From the NCBI RefSeq assembly GCF_017808105.1, contig NZ_JADBHF010000012.1, positions 1 through 64,000 on the forward strand: 64,000 nucleotides of DNA, read 5' to 3'. This document shows positions 54,390-64,000 of this stretch, in pieces (the first letter of the stretch is position 1; each line of letters begins with the position of its first letter). The stretch is from Brevibacterium renqingii (GTDB lineage Bacteria; Actinomycetota; Actinomycetes; Actinomycetales; Brevibacteriaceae). Position numbers and translations under genes: made by a program. Under the pieces are notes generated by a model. It ran no database searches. It had not been told where the DNA came from and was given only the letters and a program-made list of their open reading frames with translations.

Positions 54390-55694
54390 ATGGAGCAGGG
54401 AACTCAGGACATCCTTGCCCCGTGCGGACGTGTCCGCGCCTATGAGGCCGACGATGTGATCCGTGCACGGGGGATCCGCTATGCCCGCGCCGAGCGGTTC
54501 CGCCCGCCGGTCGACGAACCACCCGTGGAATTCATCGACGGCCGCAGCCCCGGCCCCGCGAGCCCGCAGCTGCGTCGCGACCCGAACGCAGGAATGACCT
54601 TCGATCAGCTCGGTGGTCTGCCCATCAGCGAGGACTGCCTGCGCCTGAGCGTGACGATGCCGAAGGGCACCGACCCCGAGGCGAAGCTTCCAGTCCTCGT
54701 GTGGATCCACGGCGGTGCCTATGTCGCCGGTGCCGGGGACGCGGAGATCTACGATTCGCACACTCTGGCGGCCGAACAGAACATCATCGTCGTATCGATC
54801 ACCTACCGCCTCGGCGTACTGGGCTACCTCGGCACGGGCAGACCCGAACATTCGAACCTCGGTGTGCTCGACCAGATCTCGGCGCTGCGCTGGGTGCAGA
54901 CCAACATCTCCTCCTTCGGCGGGGATCCGGACAACGTCACTATCGCCGGTCAGAGCGCCGGTGCCGACGCCTGCGCCCACCTGATGATCGCCGAAGGCAC
55001 CGCAGGCCTGTTCCACCGTGTGCTCTTGGCCTCTGCCCCCTTCGGACTGGCCGGTGGCACGGACGCGATGAACTGGGCGATGGCGAGGGTTGCGCAGAAG
55101 ATCGACCCCGCGGCGAGCATCGACGAGATCCTCGCAGCGCAGGAGGAAGTCCACAGAGCCGCCCTCGTCGGAGGCCTGCACGCCGGCATGTGCTTCGGCG
55201 TCCATTACGGGAAGCGACCTCTGCCGACACGGTCGGAGGCGGCCACCGCCTGGGTCGAGGCCGCGCCGAAATACGATGTGCTCATGACCCGCACCGAGCG
55301 CGAGATCGCCTTCTTCGCGGGTTTCGTCCCGGCTCTGCGTCGCCTCCACGAGCGGGCTCTGACCTCGCCCATGCTCGAATCGCTCATCTCCGGACTCACC
55401 TCGGCCGTTTATACGCGAGCGGGGAAGGAGTTCTACGACCGGCACCGCATGTCCGGCGGCCAGGGAGCACGCCTGCTCATCGTATCCCGCGGTGACGGCA
55501 GCTTCTTCGACGCCGCGCATTCGGGAGACCTGCCGCTGCTCTTCCCTGGCGAGATCTGGCATGACTCCTTCCTCGACTACGGTGAGACCACCGCCGTCGC
55601 CGGACCCGAACTGCGCCGGATCTGGGGCCGCTTCGCGACTTCCGGCACTCTGCCGAGGGTGCCTGTGCCCGGTCTCATCGACATCATGGGCTGA
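54390..55694 (+). CDS. Type-B carboxylesterase
   Basis: This 434-aa esterase/lipase has EDCLRLSVTMP, WIHGGAYVAGAG (oxyanion hole) near 108 and nucleophile elbow IAGQSAGADACAHL near 186. The C-terminal catalytic His is less obvious (FPGEIWHDSFLDYG), and the protein is shorter than the usual 500-550 aa. The ester substrate is unknown. Confidence 0.83.
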   Translation: MEQGTQDILAPCGRVRAYEADDVIRARGIRYARAERFRPPVDEPPVEFIDGRSPGPASPQLRRDPNAGMTFDQLGGLPISEDCLRLSVTMPKGTDPEAKLPVLVWIHGGAYVAGAGDAEIYDSHTLAAEQNIIVVSITYRLGVLGYLGTGRPEHSNLGVLDQISALRWVQTNISSFGGDPDNVTIAGQSAGADACAHLMIAEGTAGLFHRVLLASAPFGLAGGTDAMNWAMARVAQKIDPAASIDEILAAQEEVHRAALVGGLHAGMCFGVHYGKRPLPTRSEAATAWVEAAPKYDVLMTRTEREIAFFAGFVPALRRLHERALTSPMLESLISGLTSAVYTRAGKEFYDRHRMSGGQGARLLIVSRGDGSFFDAAHSGDLPLLFPGEIWHDSFLDYGETTAVAGPELRRIWGRFATSGTLPRVPVPGLIDIMG

Positions 55695-55770
55695 GCAAGC
55701 CGGCCCCACGCCTCCACGAACGTCGGATTCTCACAATCGTCGTGTCACCCTCGTCGACTATCTTTGAGCC

Positions 55771-56880
55771 ATGGACACACATCAGGTCTCTGCGGCCCGA
55801 CTGATCTCCCAAGGACTGGTCGGCCCCTCACCCCCGTCGCCGACCGGGACGAAGCTGTCCGCGGCCGGTGCGATCGTCGAGCACCTCGGATGCCTCCAGG
55901 CGCAGGCTCTCGGTGGGGCGCTGACCTCGGTTGCGCTGCGACTCGGGATCGGTGGGTCGGCGGGCAGTGCTGCGGTGAGAGCCGCCGTCGACGCCGGCGA
56001 GATTGTGCGCTCCTGGACTCAGCGTGGCACGATTCATCTGACCACAGCCAAGGACCTCGGTTGGATCCTCGGCCTGACAGGGCCACGGACGATGAAGTCC
56101 ACGGCGACGCGGCGCGAGTTCTTCGGCATCACCGACGCCATGCTCGAATCGGCGGCCGAACTGGCCGCCGAGGCGATCCGAGAACGTGGTCCGCTGACCC
56201 GGGAGGAGCTGCTCGAATCCTTCGCATCCCTGGGCGCCGGCAGCGAGTACGGGCCTGCCCGCTACCTCATCACCTCCTTGGCGCTGAGCAACCTCATCGT
56301 GCAGGCACCCATGATCGATGGCAAGGACGATATGAAGTACGTCCTCACCGCCGACTGGGTGCCCCGGCCCACACAGCTCGACGCCGAGGCGGCGCTGCAC
56401 GAATGGATGAGACGCTACGTGCTCAGCCACGGTCCAGTGACCATCGAGGACGCGGCACGGTGGACGGGACTGCCGAAGACCGGGATCAGAAAGGCGATGG
56501 ACGCCGCCGTCGACGCCGGCGAGATCATGAGCGCGAGGATCGGCGACATCGAGTGCTTTCAGGCGCCGGATCTCGACGATCGTCTGAGCGAATGGGAAGC
56601 AGACGCCGCCGAGACTCTGCTGCTGCCGGGATTCGATGAGATGATCCTCGGCTACAAGGACCGCAGCGCCACACTCGACCCCGACGACGAGAAAGCCGTC
56701 GTCCCCGGTGGCAACGGGATGTTCAAGAACACCGTCATCTCCGGCGGCCGGGTCCGCGGGACGTGGAAGCGCTCACCCCGCAAGACCGGGCCACGCGTCA
56801 TCGTCGAAGTCTTCCCCGGCCAGTCGATCGACGCCGAGGCCGTCGAAGCCGCCGCCGCGACGCATCCGGCTTTCAGCTGA
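55771..56880 (+). CDS. Winged-helix DNA-binding domain protein (AlkZ-like)
   Basis: This 369-aa protein of the HTH_42/AlkZ family has LGCLQAQALGGALTSVALRL near 38 (the Q-x-Q pair used by AlkZ glycosylases), TQRGTIHLTTAKDLGWIL near 78 and LLLPGFDEMILGYKDRS near 288. Members unhook DNA crosslinks or act as regulators. TATCTT (55759-55764) and six bases precede the ATG (leaderless). Confidence 0.83.
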   Translation: MDTHQVSAARLISQGLVGPSPPSPTGTKLSAAGAIVEHLGCLQAQALGGALTSVALRLGIGGSAGSAAVRAAVDAGEIVRSWTQRGTIHLTTAKDLGWILGLTGPRTMKSTATRREFFGITDAMLESAAELAAEAIRERGPLTREELLESFASLGAGSEYGPARYLITSLALSNLIVQAPMIDGKDDMKYVLTADWVPRPTQLDAEAALHEWMRRYVLSHGPVTIEDAARWTGLPKTGIRKAMDAAVDAGEIMSARIGDIECFQAPDLDDRLSEWEADAAETLLLPGFDEMILGYKDRSATLDPDDEKAVVPGGNGMFKNTVISGGRVRGTWKRSPRKTGPRVIVEVFPGQSIDAEAVEAAAATHPAFS

Positions 56881-56892
56881 GAGAGTGGGACC

Positions 56893-57852
56893 GTGGAGGA
56901 CAGAGCCGAACGGCTGCGAGCGACGACGAACGTCGGGATCATAATCAACCCCAAGCACGCGGCCACGAACCGTGCCTACTCGACCCTGACAGAGGCGCTG
57001 CGGGATCGTCGCGTGGCCTACCGGACCATGACGACGACTGCCGCTCGCGGCGGACGGTGGCAGGCCGAACAGCTGGTGGACTGGGGCGCGAAGGTCGTGA
57101 TCATCCTCGGAGGCGACGGCACGATCCGAGCCGCCGCACCGCCCCTCGCAGGTGCCGGGATCCTCGTGCTCCTGGTGCCGACGGGCACCGCGAACGTTCT
57201 CAGCCGACACGTGGGCATCAGTTCGACGCGGCAGGCGGTCGAGCACTGCCTGCACACTCTCCGGAACGCGGCCGACGGTGTCCGGATGCACAGCCGCGGC
57301 ATTCCGCTCAATACCGCCGAGGCCCGGCTAGCCGACGGGAGGTGGCAGCAGACGGTCTTCCTCTGCCTGGCCGGAATCGGCGGAGACGCACGGGCTGTGG
57401 CCCGACATCACCTCGCACCGGGGCTGCTCGGCTACGCCTGGGGCGCGGCCAGGGCTCTCTTCGCCCAGGGCTTCAACCTGGACGACACCGATCGGACCGC
57501 CAGCGAGCCGGTGTGGTCCGTCATGGCCTCGAAAGTGCCCCGTCCAGCCGGGCCCGTCTCCGTCTTCCCCGCCGCACGCATCGACGGCGCCGAGTTCTCC
57601 GAGCTCATCGTCGGCCCGCTCCCGCACGGCCGAGCACAGCTCATCCGTGCCTGGGCCGGCATCGCCGCCGCATGCCTGCAGAGCCGGCCGGAGGCGCATC
57701 CGCTCATGCACTATCGCAGCACCACCGCAGTGACCGCCCGGCTTAAGACCCCGGCACCGGCACAGCTGGACGGAGACGTCCTCGGAGACTGCCTCGAGCT
57801 GCGCCTGAGCGTGGGAGAACAGCAGCTGCTGGTGTCGTCACCGTCGCCGTGA
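56893..57852 (+). CDS. Diacylglycerol kinase-like lipid kinase
   Basis: This 319-aa protein has VGIIINPKHAATN, the nucleotide-binding ILGGDGTIRAA near 75 and LVPTGTANVLSRHVGI near 95. It phosphorylates a membrane lipid or related alcohol. GTG 56893 lies 10 bp after the preceding stop, so it is probably in one operon with it. Its last 110 bp overlap the convergent pdxT. Confidence 0.85.
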   Translation: MEDRAERLRATTNVGIIINPKHAATNRAYSTLTEALRDRRVAYRTMTTTAARGGRWQAEQLVDWGAKVVIILGGDGTIRAAAPPLAGAGILVLLVPTGTANVLSRHVGISSTRQAVEHCLHTLRNAADGVRMHSRGIPLNTAEARLADGRWQQTVFLCLAGIGGDARAVARHHLAPGLLGYAWGAARALFAQGFNLDDTDRTASEPVWSVMASKVPRPAGPVSVFPAARIDGAEFSELIVGPLPHGRAQLIRAWAGIAAACLQSRPEAHPLMHYRSTTAVTARLKTPAPAQLDGDVLGDCLELRLSVGEQQLLVSSPSP

Positions 57853-58420
57853 CGTTGCGGAGGAATTCGGCGTGGATCCGCAGGTCCCCGCCCAACTCAG
57901 GATGGAAGCTTGCGCCCCACACGTTGCCCTGCCGTACGAACACGGGCCTGTCCTCGTGCCGGGCGAGCACCTCGGTGCCGGGCGCGAAATCGATGATCTG
58001 CGGAGCCCGGATGAAGGTGCCCTTGAAGGAACTGTCGCAGCCTTCGACGCTCAGACCTGCGGTGAAGGACTCACCCTGCCGACCGTAGGCATTGCGTGCG
58101 ACGGTGATATCGAGACCGCCGAGGCGCTCATAGCCGCCCAGCGAATCATCGCTGAGCCGATCGGCCAGGAGGATGAGCCCGGCGCAGGTGCCGAAGACCG
58201 GAAGACCATGTGCGATGCGCTCGCGCAGATGAGCGAAGAGATCGGTGCCGGAGGCGATGCGCACCATAGCTGTCGACTCACCGCCGGGCAGGACGATTGC
58301 GTCGAGGCCATCCAGATGCTGCGGGCGGGTGACCTTGCGGGCTTCGGCCCCCAGGGAGCCGAGCATGAGCAGATGCTCACGGAAGGCTCCCTGGAGGGCG
58401 AGGACGCCGACTCTCACCAT
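57743..58420 (-). CDS. pdxT: Pyridoxal 5'-phosphate synthase glutaminase subunit
   Basis: This 225-aa class I glutaminase feeds ammonia to Pdx[25 protein letters not shown], catalytic Cys79 in FGTCAGLI and the His173/Glu175 pair in SFHPELGGD are present. About 25-30 residues at the C-terminus ([14 protein letters not shown]...) exceed the usual length and lie antisense to the lipid kinase gene. The ATG overlaps the pdxS stop. Confidence 0.93.
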   Translation of the reverse strand: MVRVGVLALQGAFREHLLMLGSLGAEARKVTRPQHLDGLDAIVLPGGESTAMVRIASGTDLFAHLRERIAHGLPVFGTCAGLILLADRLSDDSLGGYERLGGLDITVARNAYGRQGESFTAGLSVEGCDSSFKGTFIRAPQIIDFAPGTEVLARHEDRPVFVRQGNVWGASFHPELGGDLRIHAEFLRNVTATVTTPAAAVLPRSGAARGSLRGRLRPAVPVPGS

Positions 58421-59295
58421 CCGCGTTCGGCCAGGCGGTGGGGTGCGGGCACATCGGCGACGTTGATGCCGACCATCGCATCACCGAGTCCTCTTGAGGC
58501 CTTGGCCACGGCCGTCGCGTCATCGAAGTGGGTGGTGGCCTCGACGATGGCCTTCGCTCGGGCCTCCGGATTGCCGGACTTGAAGATGCCGGAGCCGACG
58601 AACACTCCGTCGGCACCGAGCTGCATCATCATCGCCGCATCGGCCGGAGTCGCGATACCACCGGCGACGAAGGTCACCACGGGGAGACGGCCGAGACTCG
58701 CGACCTGTTTGACGAGGTGGTAGGGGGCGGCGATCTCCTTGGCGGCGACATAGAGCTCGTCCTCGCTCTTGGCAGTCAGCGCACGGATCTCAGCATTGAT
58801 GGTCCGCAGGTGCCGCATCGCCTCGGAGACGTCGCCGGTGCCGGCTTCGCCCTTCGACCGGATCATCGAGGCGCCTTCGGTGATGCGGCGCAGGGCCTCG
58901 CCGAGGTTAGTGGCTCCGCAGACGAAAGGCACTTGGAAGACGGACTTGTCGATGTGGTTGACGTAGTCGGCGGGGGAGAGGACCTCGGATTCGTCGATGT
59001 AATCGACGCCGAGCGTCTCGAGGATCTGAGCTTCGACGAAGTGCCCGATGCGGGCCTTGGCCATGACCGGAATGGAGACGGCCCCGACGATCGAATCGAT
59101 GAGATCGGGATCGCTCATGCGGGCGACTCCGCCTTGGGCGCGGATGTCTGCGGGAACGCGTTCGAGAGCCATCACGGCGGAGGCTCCTGCGGCTTCGGCG
59201 ATGCGGGCCTGCTCCTCGGTGACGACGTCCATGATGACGCCGCCTTTGAACATCTGTGCCAGTCCGGTGTTGAGCAGGGTCTGTGTCTCGGTCAT
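58414..59295 (-). CDS. pdxS: Pyridoxal 5'-phosphate synthase PdxS
   Basis: This 293-aa TIM-barrel synthase makes PLP from ribose 5-phosphate, glyceraldehyde 3-phosphate and ammonia. GGVIMDVVT with Asp23, the catalytic Lys80 in [17 protein letters not shown] and [21 protein letters not shown] are diagnostic. It is divergent from its regulator pdxR and translationally coupled to pdxT. Confidence 0.96.
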   Translation of the reverse strand: MTETQTLLNTGLAQMFKGGVIMDVVTEEQARIAEAAGASAVMALERVPADIRAQGGVARMSDPDLIDSIVGAVSIPVMAKARIGHFVEAQILETLGVDYIDESEVLSPADYVNHIDKSVFQVPFVCGATNLGEALRRITEGASMIRSKGEAGTGDVSEAMRHLRTINAEIRALTAKSEDELYVAAKEIAAPYHLVKQVASLGRLPVVTFVAGGIATPADAAMMMQLGADGVFVGSGIFKSGNPEARAKAIVEATTHFDDATAVAKASRGLGDAMVGINVADVPAPHRLAERGW

Positions 59296-59448
59296 TGGGG
59301 TGTTCGTCCATTCACTGTCGGAGTCGATCCGGGTCGACCATGCGGACAGAGCCGAGTCGCCTAGGACATCTGTCGGGTCGGGATCGTTGGTCTTCGGGGT
59401 GAACGGCCGTTCCCCATCAGCCTAGACCTCAGGGTGGCTCATTCGGAG

Positions 59449-59479
59449 GGCCAGAAATATGTCGATATTTTAGGCCAGA
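59449..59479. promoter_or_regulatory. Candidate PdxR operator
   Basis: GGCCAGA occurs twice (59449-59455 and 59473-59479), 24 bp apart on the same strand. Between them is the inverted repeat AAATAT-GTCG-ATATTT (59455-59470). Paired direct repeats plus a central dyad are typical of MocR-type binding sites, and the location is between pdxS and pdxR. Confidence 0.55.
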
Positions 59480-59506
59480 TCGATGTGACGGCTCTATCAT
59501 CGGATC

Positions 59507-60904
59507 ATGGAACCCACCACAGGCCGGGGACGAGACATTCAGACAGATGGTGTCGCGCTGCCTCTCACGGTCGACAGACAACTGCCGACTCCGCTGCCCG
59601 ATCAGCTCACGCAGGGCCTGCGCCGGCTCATCGCCGAAGGGAGTCTGCTGCCCGGCGATGCTGTGCCCTCGAGCCGCCGTCTGGCTGTCCACCTCGGGAT
59701 CTCCCGCGGCAGCGTGGAGTCCGCCTATGCGCAGCTCGGCGTCGAAGGGTTCCTCGTCAGTGCCGAACGTTCGGCGACGCGGATCAATCCGGAGCTGCCC
59801 GCCACGGCCCGGGGTCTGCGGGCCCGGCCTCAGGTCCCCGCCTCGCCGAGGCGGCGCCTGCGCAACTATGTCGACCTGCGTCCCGGCTTCGGCGGTGACG
59901 ACCCTCTGCGGGAGCCTGCTTTCCGCCGGGCCTGGCGGGAATCACTCGATCTCGACCCCGGGCCGATCGATCCGCTGGGCCAGCCGGGAGCCCGGTGGGC
60001 CATCGCCGACTACCTCCGATTGGCCCGTGGAATGGCGGTCGACCCGGACGAGATCATCCTCACCAGTGGCTCCCGTGACGGACTGCGACTGCTGCTGAGC
60101 AGCGGCCTCGACGGGGCCATCGCCGTGGAGAATCCCGGCTTTCCCGGTCTGCGGCAGGCGATGACGGACCAGCGGCTCGTTCCGCTCGACATCGTCGACG
60201 AATCCGGAGCAGCCGGGGTGGGGACAGCCGTCGTGACACCCAATCACCAGTTCCCGCACGGGACGCCGATGCCCGTCGACCACAGGGTGAGGCTCCTCGA
60301 GTGGGCGGCACGCAAGGACGTCATCCTCGTCGAGGACGACTATGACAGCGAAGCGCGATTCACTCGCACCGTGCTGCCCACGCTCTACGAGCTGGCCTCG
60401 TCGACGGGCAGCAGTGCACAGGTCGTTCACATCGGCACGTTCTCCGCCCTCCTGACCTCAGCCGTGTCGACGGGCTACCTGATCACACACGGGGAGACCT
60501 CCGCGCGTCTGATGCAGATGCGGACCGCACTCGGGCCGGCGTTCTCTCCGATTCTGCAGATGGCCATCGGCTCCTATCTCGGCTCCGGGGGACTGCGGCG
60601 GCGCATCGCCCGCGGCCGGCGCCGACTGAAAGCCGCCGAGGATGTGGTCGCCGCAGCCGGACCGATCCCCGGGCTGGTCCATGAGGGGCGCACCCTCGTC
60701 ATCGAAACCTCGCAGAGCGAGGCGGAGAATCTGCTGCGGGAACTGGCCGATCGCGGGATCCTTGTCGCCTCCCTGGCACGCGGCTGGACCGGCGGGGAAC
60801 AGATCCGCCACGGACTCGTCATCGCCCATTCGAACGTCGAGGCGCCGGTGCTGCGGAGGGCGCTGGCCACCCTGCAGACGCTGTTGAGTAGGATTCAGAC
60901 ATGA
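59507..60904 (+). CDS. pdxR: MocR-type regulator PdxR
   Basis: This 465-aa protein has a GntR winged-helix (about 20-85; ISRGSVESAYAQLGVEGFL) fused to an aminotransferase-like fold (about 125-465) with ILTSGSRDGLRLLLSSG and ILVEDDYDSEARF. It senses PLP and should activate pdxST. The segment that normally carries the PLP lysine (GTFSK-L type) reads GTFSALLTSAVSTGYLI, so the lysine is replaced by Ala. TATCAT (59495-59500) and six bases precede the ATG (leaderless). Confidence 0.9.
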   Translation: MEPTTGRGRDIQTDGVALPLTVDRQLPTPLPDQLTQGLRRLIAEGSLLPGDAVPSSRRLAVHLGISRGSVESAYAQLGVEGFLVSAERSATRINPELPATARGLRARPQVPASPRRRLRNYVDLRPGFGGDDPLREPAFRRAWRESLDLDPGPIDPLGQPGARWAIADYLRLARGMAVDPDEIILTSGSRDGLRLLLSSGLDGAIAVENPGFPGLRQAMTDQRLVPLDIVDESGAAGVGTAVVTPNHQFPHGTPMPVDHRVRLLEWAARKDVILVEDDYDSEARFTRTVLPTLYELASSTGSSAQVVHIGTFSALLTSAVSTGYLITHGETSARLMQMRTALGPAFSPILQMAIGSYLGSGGLRRRIARGRRRLKAAEDVVAAAGPIPGLVHEGRTLVIETSQSEAENLLRELADRGILVASLARGWTGGEQIRHGLVIAHSNVEAPVLRRALATLQTLLSRIQT

Positions 60905-61272
60905 CGAAGTCCGGATTCACCGTCGACGGCATCATCAAGCTGTTCCTCGCCGTCGTCGGGGTCGTGTCCCTTTCCGCTCTCGAGGCATTCTTCCTTGCCC
61001 CGCGCTGGTTGGTCATCACCGCTCTCGTGCTGCTCTTCCTCAGCGCTGCCACCCAGATCTCCTACGCCGTTCGCAAGGGTGAGAAGCGCTTCCTGAAGTA
61101 CCCGATGCTCTTCGACGGCCTGCTCGTCGTCGTCGCCGTCGTCGGCATCATCCTCGCGCTTGTGGGCAATCCGGCCGCTGCGTGGGTTCTCTTCGGTGCG
61201 GTGGCGCTGGGATCATTGGGCATCGCGGTGGTCTTCACCACCGGCGAGAACGGTCCTCAGTTCAGCGACTGA
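60901..61272 (+). CDS. Small membrane protein with four helices
   Basis: This 123-aa hydrophobic protein has segments near 10-30, 34-52, 70-88 and 92-112, with a basic loop RKGEKRFLKYP. No family is recognised. TAGGAT (60889-60894) inside the end of pdxR and six bases precede the ATG, which overlaps the pdxR stop (ATGA), so it has a leaderless promoter of its own. Confidence 0.7.
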   Translation: MTKSGFTVDGIIKLFLAVVGVVSLSALEAFFLAPRWLVITALVLLFLSAATQISYAVRKGEKRFLKYPMLFDGLLVVVAVVGIILALVGNPAAAWVLFGAVALGSLGIAVVFTTGENGPQFSD

Positions 61273-61308
61273 AGCAACAGCGACTGGAGCAACAGCGGCT
61301 GAAAGCTG
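61264..61308 (+). repeat. Short 15-bp tandem repeat across a stop codon
   Basis: AGCGACTGAAGCAAC is followed by AGCGACTGGAGCAAC and a third, diverged unit. The first unit contains the stop codon of the membrane protein gene. Confidence 0.6.
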
Positions 61309-61361
61309 ACAGCCGGCCGCCGCCACGGCGGAGAGGAGCCTGGGCCCCGGCATCGTCGGCC

Positions 61362-62003
61362 TCAGCGATTGAATGCGATCGCGGCGAAATGACCGGATGG
61401 GATCCCGGACTCGAGATCGTGGATGTCGACGTCCGGGTGCGCTGATTCGGGCTCCGGGCCGGTCCCGACGTAGTCCATTCCCGGGTCCCGTGCCAGGCCG
61501 GTGCTCAACGCCCGGAGGAACGCCTCCTTGCGGGCCCACAGCCGGGCGAACTCAGCAGCCAGCTCGGCTTCGGGAAGGGCTTCGAGCTCGGTGCGTTCAC
61601 GCGGATGCACGAGCTGGAGGGCCTCGGCGGCCACCGCAGGGTCGGGCGCGGCCTCGATGTCGAGGCCGACCGGATCCTCGGCGACGGCGACGAGGACGAG
61701 TCTGCGGGAGCGGGAGACGGAGAACTCACAGTCATCGTTGCGCGGCTTGCCCGCCGAATCGAGGCGGATCTCGATGCCGGCAGGGTCTCGGTCGAGGTGA
61801 GCCCCGAGTACGTGCCTGAGGACGACGCGACCGGCCGACCAGGTGGCGGCTTCGGCGTCGAACTCGTGTGCGTAGTTGCGTTCCTGTTCGGTGAGCACGG
61901 AATCGTCCTCACGTGCCCAGGCCGCCTCGGCGGCGGTGTCGGCGAGGACGAGAGCGGCGGGCAGGTCGGTCGGCAGTTCAGTGAAGCTGGGGTGGAACGC
62001 CAT
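61362..62003 (-). CDS. 4'-phosphopantetheinyl transferase superfamily protein
   Basis: This 213-aa Sfp-type enzyme transfers phosphopantetheine from CoA to carrier proteins. DPVGLDIEAAPD near 113 holds the Mg-binding Asp/Glu pair, and ARLWARKEAFLRALSTGL near 157 is the second signature. The start lies 3 bp after the end of the upstream LapA-like gene, so they form an operon. The target carrier protein is not in this window. Confidence 0.9.
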   Translation of the reverse strand: MAFHPSFTELPTDLPAALVLADTAAEAAWAREDDSVLTEQERNYAHEFDAEAATWSAGRVVLRHVLGAHLDRDPAGIEIRLDSAGKPRNDDCEFSVSRSRRLVLVAVAEDPVGLDIEAAPDPAVAAEALQLVHPRERTELEALPEAELAAEFARLWARKEAFLRALSTGLARDPGMDYVGTGPEPESAHPDVDIHDLESGIPSGHFAAIAFNR

Positions 62004-62006
62004 GGA

Positions 62007-62438
62007 TCAGCGGCCGAGAGCCTTGTGGATCTTCTTCAGCCTGCGATTGAGCACGAAGATCCGCACGGAGCCGATCAGCCCGGCGATGAGGATGCCGCCG
62101 ATCGCGGCGAAGAGCATGGCCACTCCCAGCGGCAGCTCGAACTGCCAGCCGAAGTACTGGAACTGGGCGGGCACGTTGTTCTGGAGGATGAAGATGAGGA
62201 GCAGGACGACGATGATCGCTCCGATGATGAGCGAGGCCCACATGCCCGCGGACATGCCCGTTCCGCCCTTCGTCGAGGGCAGGTCGTCGGTGTGAGCTGC
62301 CGGAGGCTGCGTCTGCTCGTGAGGTTCGATCTCGCGAGTCTCGCCGGTCGTGGGAGCCTCGTCCCCGAGCACGGAATCGGTTTCGGCCAGGAGCTCGTCG
62401 GGCGTCTGGGATTCGCCGCGGGGGTCTTGAGTACTCAT
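62007..62438 (-). CDS. LapA-domain membrane protein
   Basis: This 143-aa protein has a disordered N-terminus with Glu/Thr/Pro, then two helices: GMWASLIIGAIIVVLLLIFILQNN near 68 and PLGVAMLFAAIGGILIAGLIGSVRIF near 105, with the NNVPAQFQYFGWQFELP loop typical of LapA/DUF1049. TATGAT and seven bases precede ATG 62438. A perfect 17-bp inverted repeat covers this start. Confidence 0.82.
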   Translation of the reverse strand: MSTQDPRGESQTPDELLAETDSVLGDEAPTTGETREIEPHEQTQPPAAHTDDLPSTKGGTGMSAGMWASLIIGAIIVVLLLIFILQNNVPAQFQYFGWQFELPLGVAMLFAAIGGILIAGLIGSVRIFVLNRRLKKIHKALGR

Positions 62439-62473
62439 GCGCCCCATCATAACCGCTGATGGGGCGCATGAGT
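62433..62473. promoter_or_regulatory. Perfect 17-bp inverted repeat over the LapA-like gene start
   Basis: ACTCATGCGCCCCATCA (62433-62449) and its exact reverse complement (62457-62473) flank a 7-base loop. It contains the start codon and -10 region of the LapA-like gene and lies 65 bp after icd. It could be the icd terminator, a repressor operator, or both. Confidence 0.8.
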
Positions 62474-62537
62474 CGGGTGGTGAGGCAAGTGTTCGGGGAC
62501 CGTTGCCCGGCATGCTCACACCGTGTCGATCATGAGA

Positions 62538-64000
<1,463 letters not shown>

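Noticed and set aside
53775..55709. 644-codon minus-strand frame opposite the phosphoribosyltransferase and carboxylesterase genes
   Set aside because: Both plus-strand genes carry full catalytic motifs, while the antisense frame has none.

Overview
This is a chromosomal segment of a high-GC actinobacterium, most likely a Brevibacterium-like member of the Micrococcales. Supporting signs are a PdxST/PdxR vitamin B6 locus, a mycothiol-transferase-like DinB protein, DtxR-type iron boxes, LPXTG surface proteins, a monomeric isocitrate dehydrogenase, and many genes whose start codon lies 6-7 bases after a TANNNT -10 element (leaderless transcripts). The genus is an inference; no rRNA or tRNA was seen.

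Bases 1 to about 5,200 are an accessory island. A truncated reading frame and possible insertion-sequence end lie at the left edge. An identical 19-bp sequence occurs at 78-96 and 4913-4931. Between the copies are a cytosolic Ser/Thr kinase, a RuvC/RNase H-like protein, a degenerate phosphoribosyltransferase-like protein, a TIR-like (DUF4062-type) protein with a C-terminal beta domain, and a putative PD-(D/E)XK nuclease-like protein. This is the best candidate for an undescribed, probably defensive, system.

From 5.2 to 19.5 kb the window holds single-gene metabolic and repair functions: esterase, YtoQ, deaminase, GNAT, DinB, ArfB ribosome rescue, acyltransferase, SDR, HxlR regulator, PfkB kinase, nucleoside hydrolase, thymidine kinase and Mug-type glycosylase. 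It also holds two broken genes: a dihydrofolate-reductase-like gene with a one-base frameshift and a degenerate SRPBCC gene. From 19.5 to 24.7 kb lies a thiamine locus: thiO-thiS-thiG-thiF behind a TPP riboswitch, divergent from thiE and a panE-like reductase.

From 25 to 38.4 kb there are an FMN-dependent 2-hydroxyacid dehydrogenase, a flavin monooxygenase, an amino-acid permease, and a siderophore uptake system split into a binding-protein gene (29.7 kb) and a permease/ATPase operon (33.6-36.6 kb), each with a DtxR-like box. Nudix, esterase, sulfurtransferase/SufE, DUF808 and two META-like proteins are also there. From 38.7 to 43.1 kb two tandem paralogues encode secreted, LPXTG-anchored chymotrypsin-like proteases. 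From 43 to 62.5 kb follow thioesterase, DUF368, thiol peroxidase, PIG-L deacetylase, flavoprotein/MFS pair, a low-GC secreted/lipoprotein pair, repair and nucleotide genes, a lipid kinase, the pdxT-pdxS / pdxR divergent locus, a phosphopantetheinyl transferase and a LapA-like protein. The window ends inside icd (monomeric NADP isocitrate dehydrogenase).

Recurring themes are leaderless starts, symmetric TANNNTA -10 elements that can serve two divergent genes, and convergent gene pairs whose coding ends overlap.
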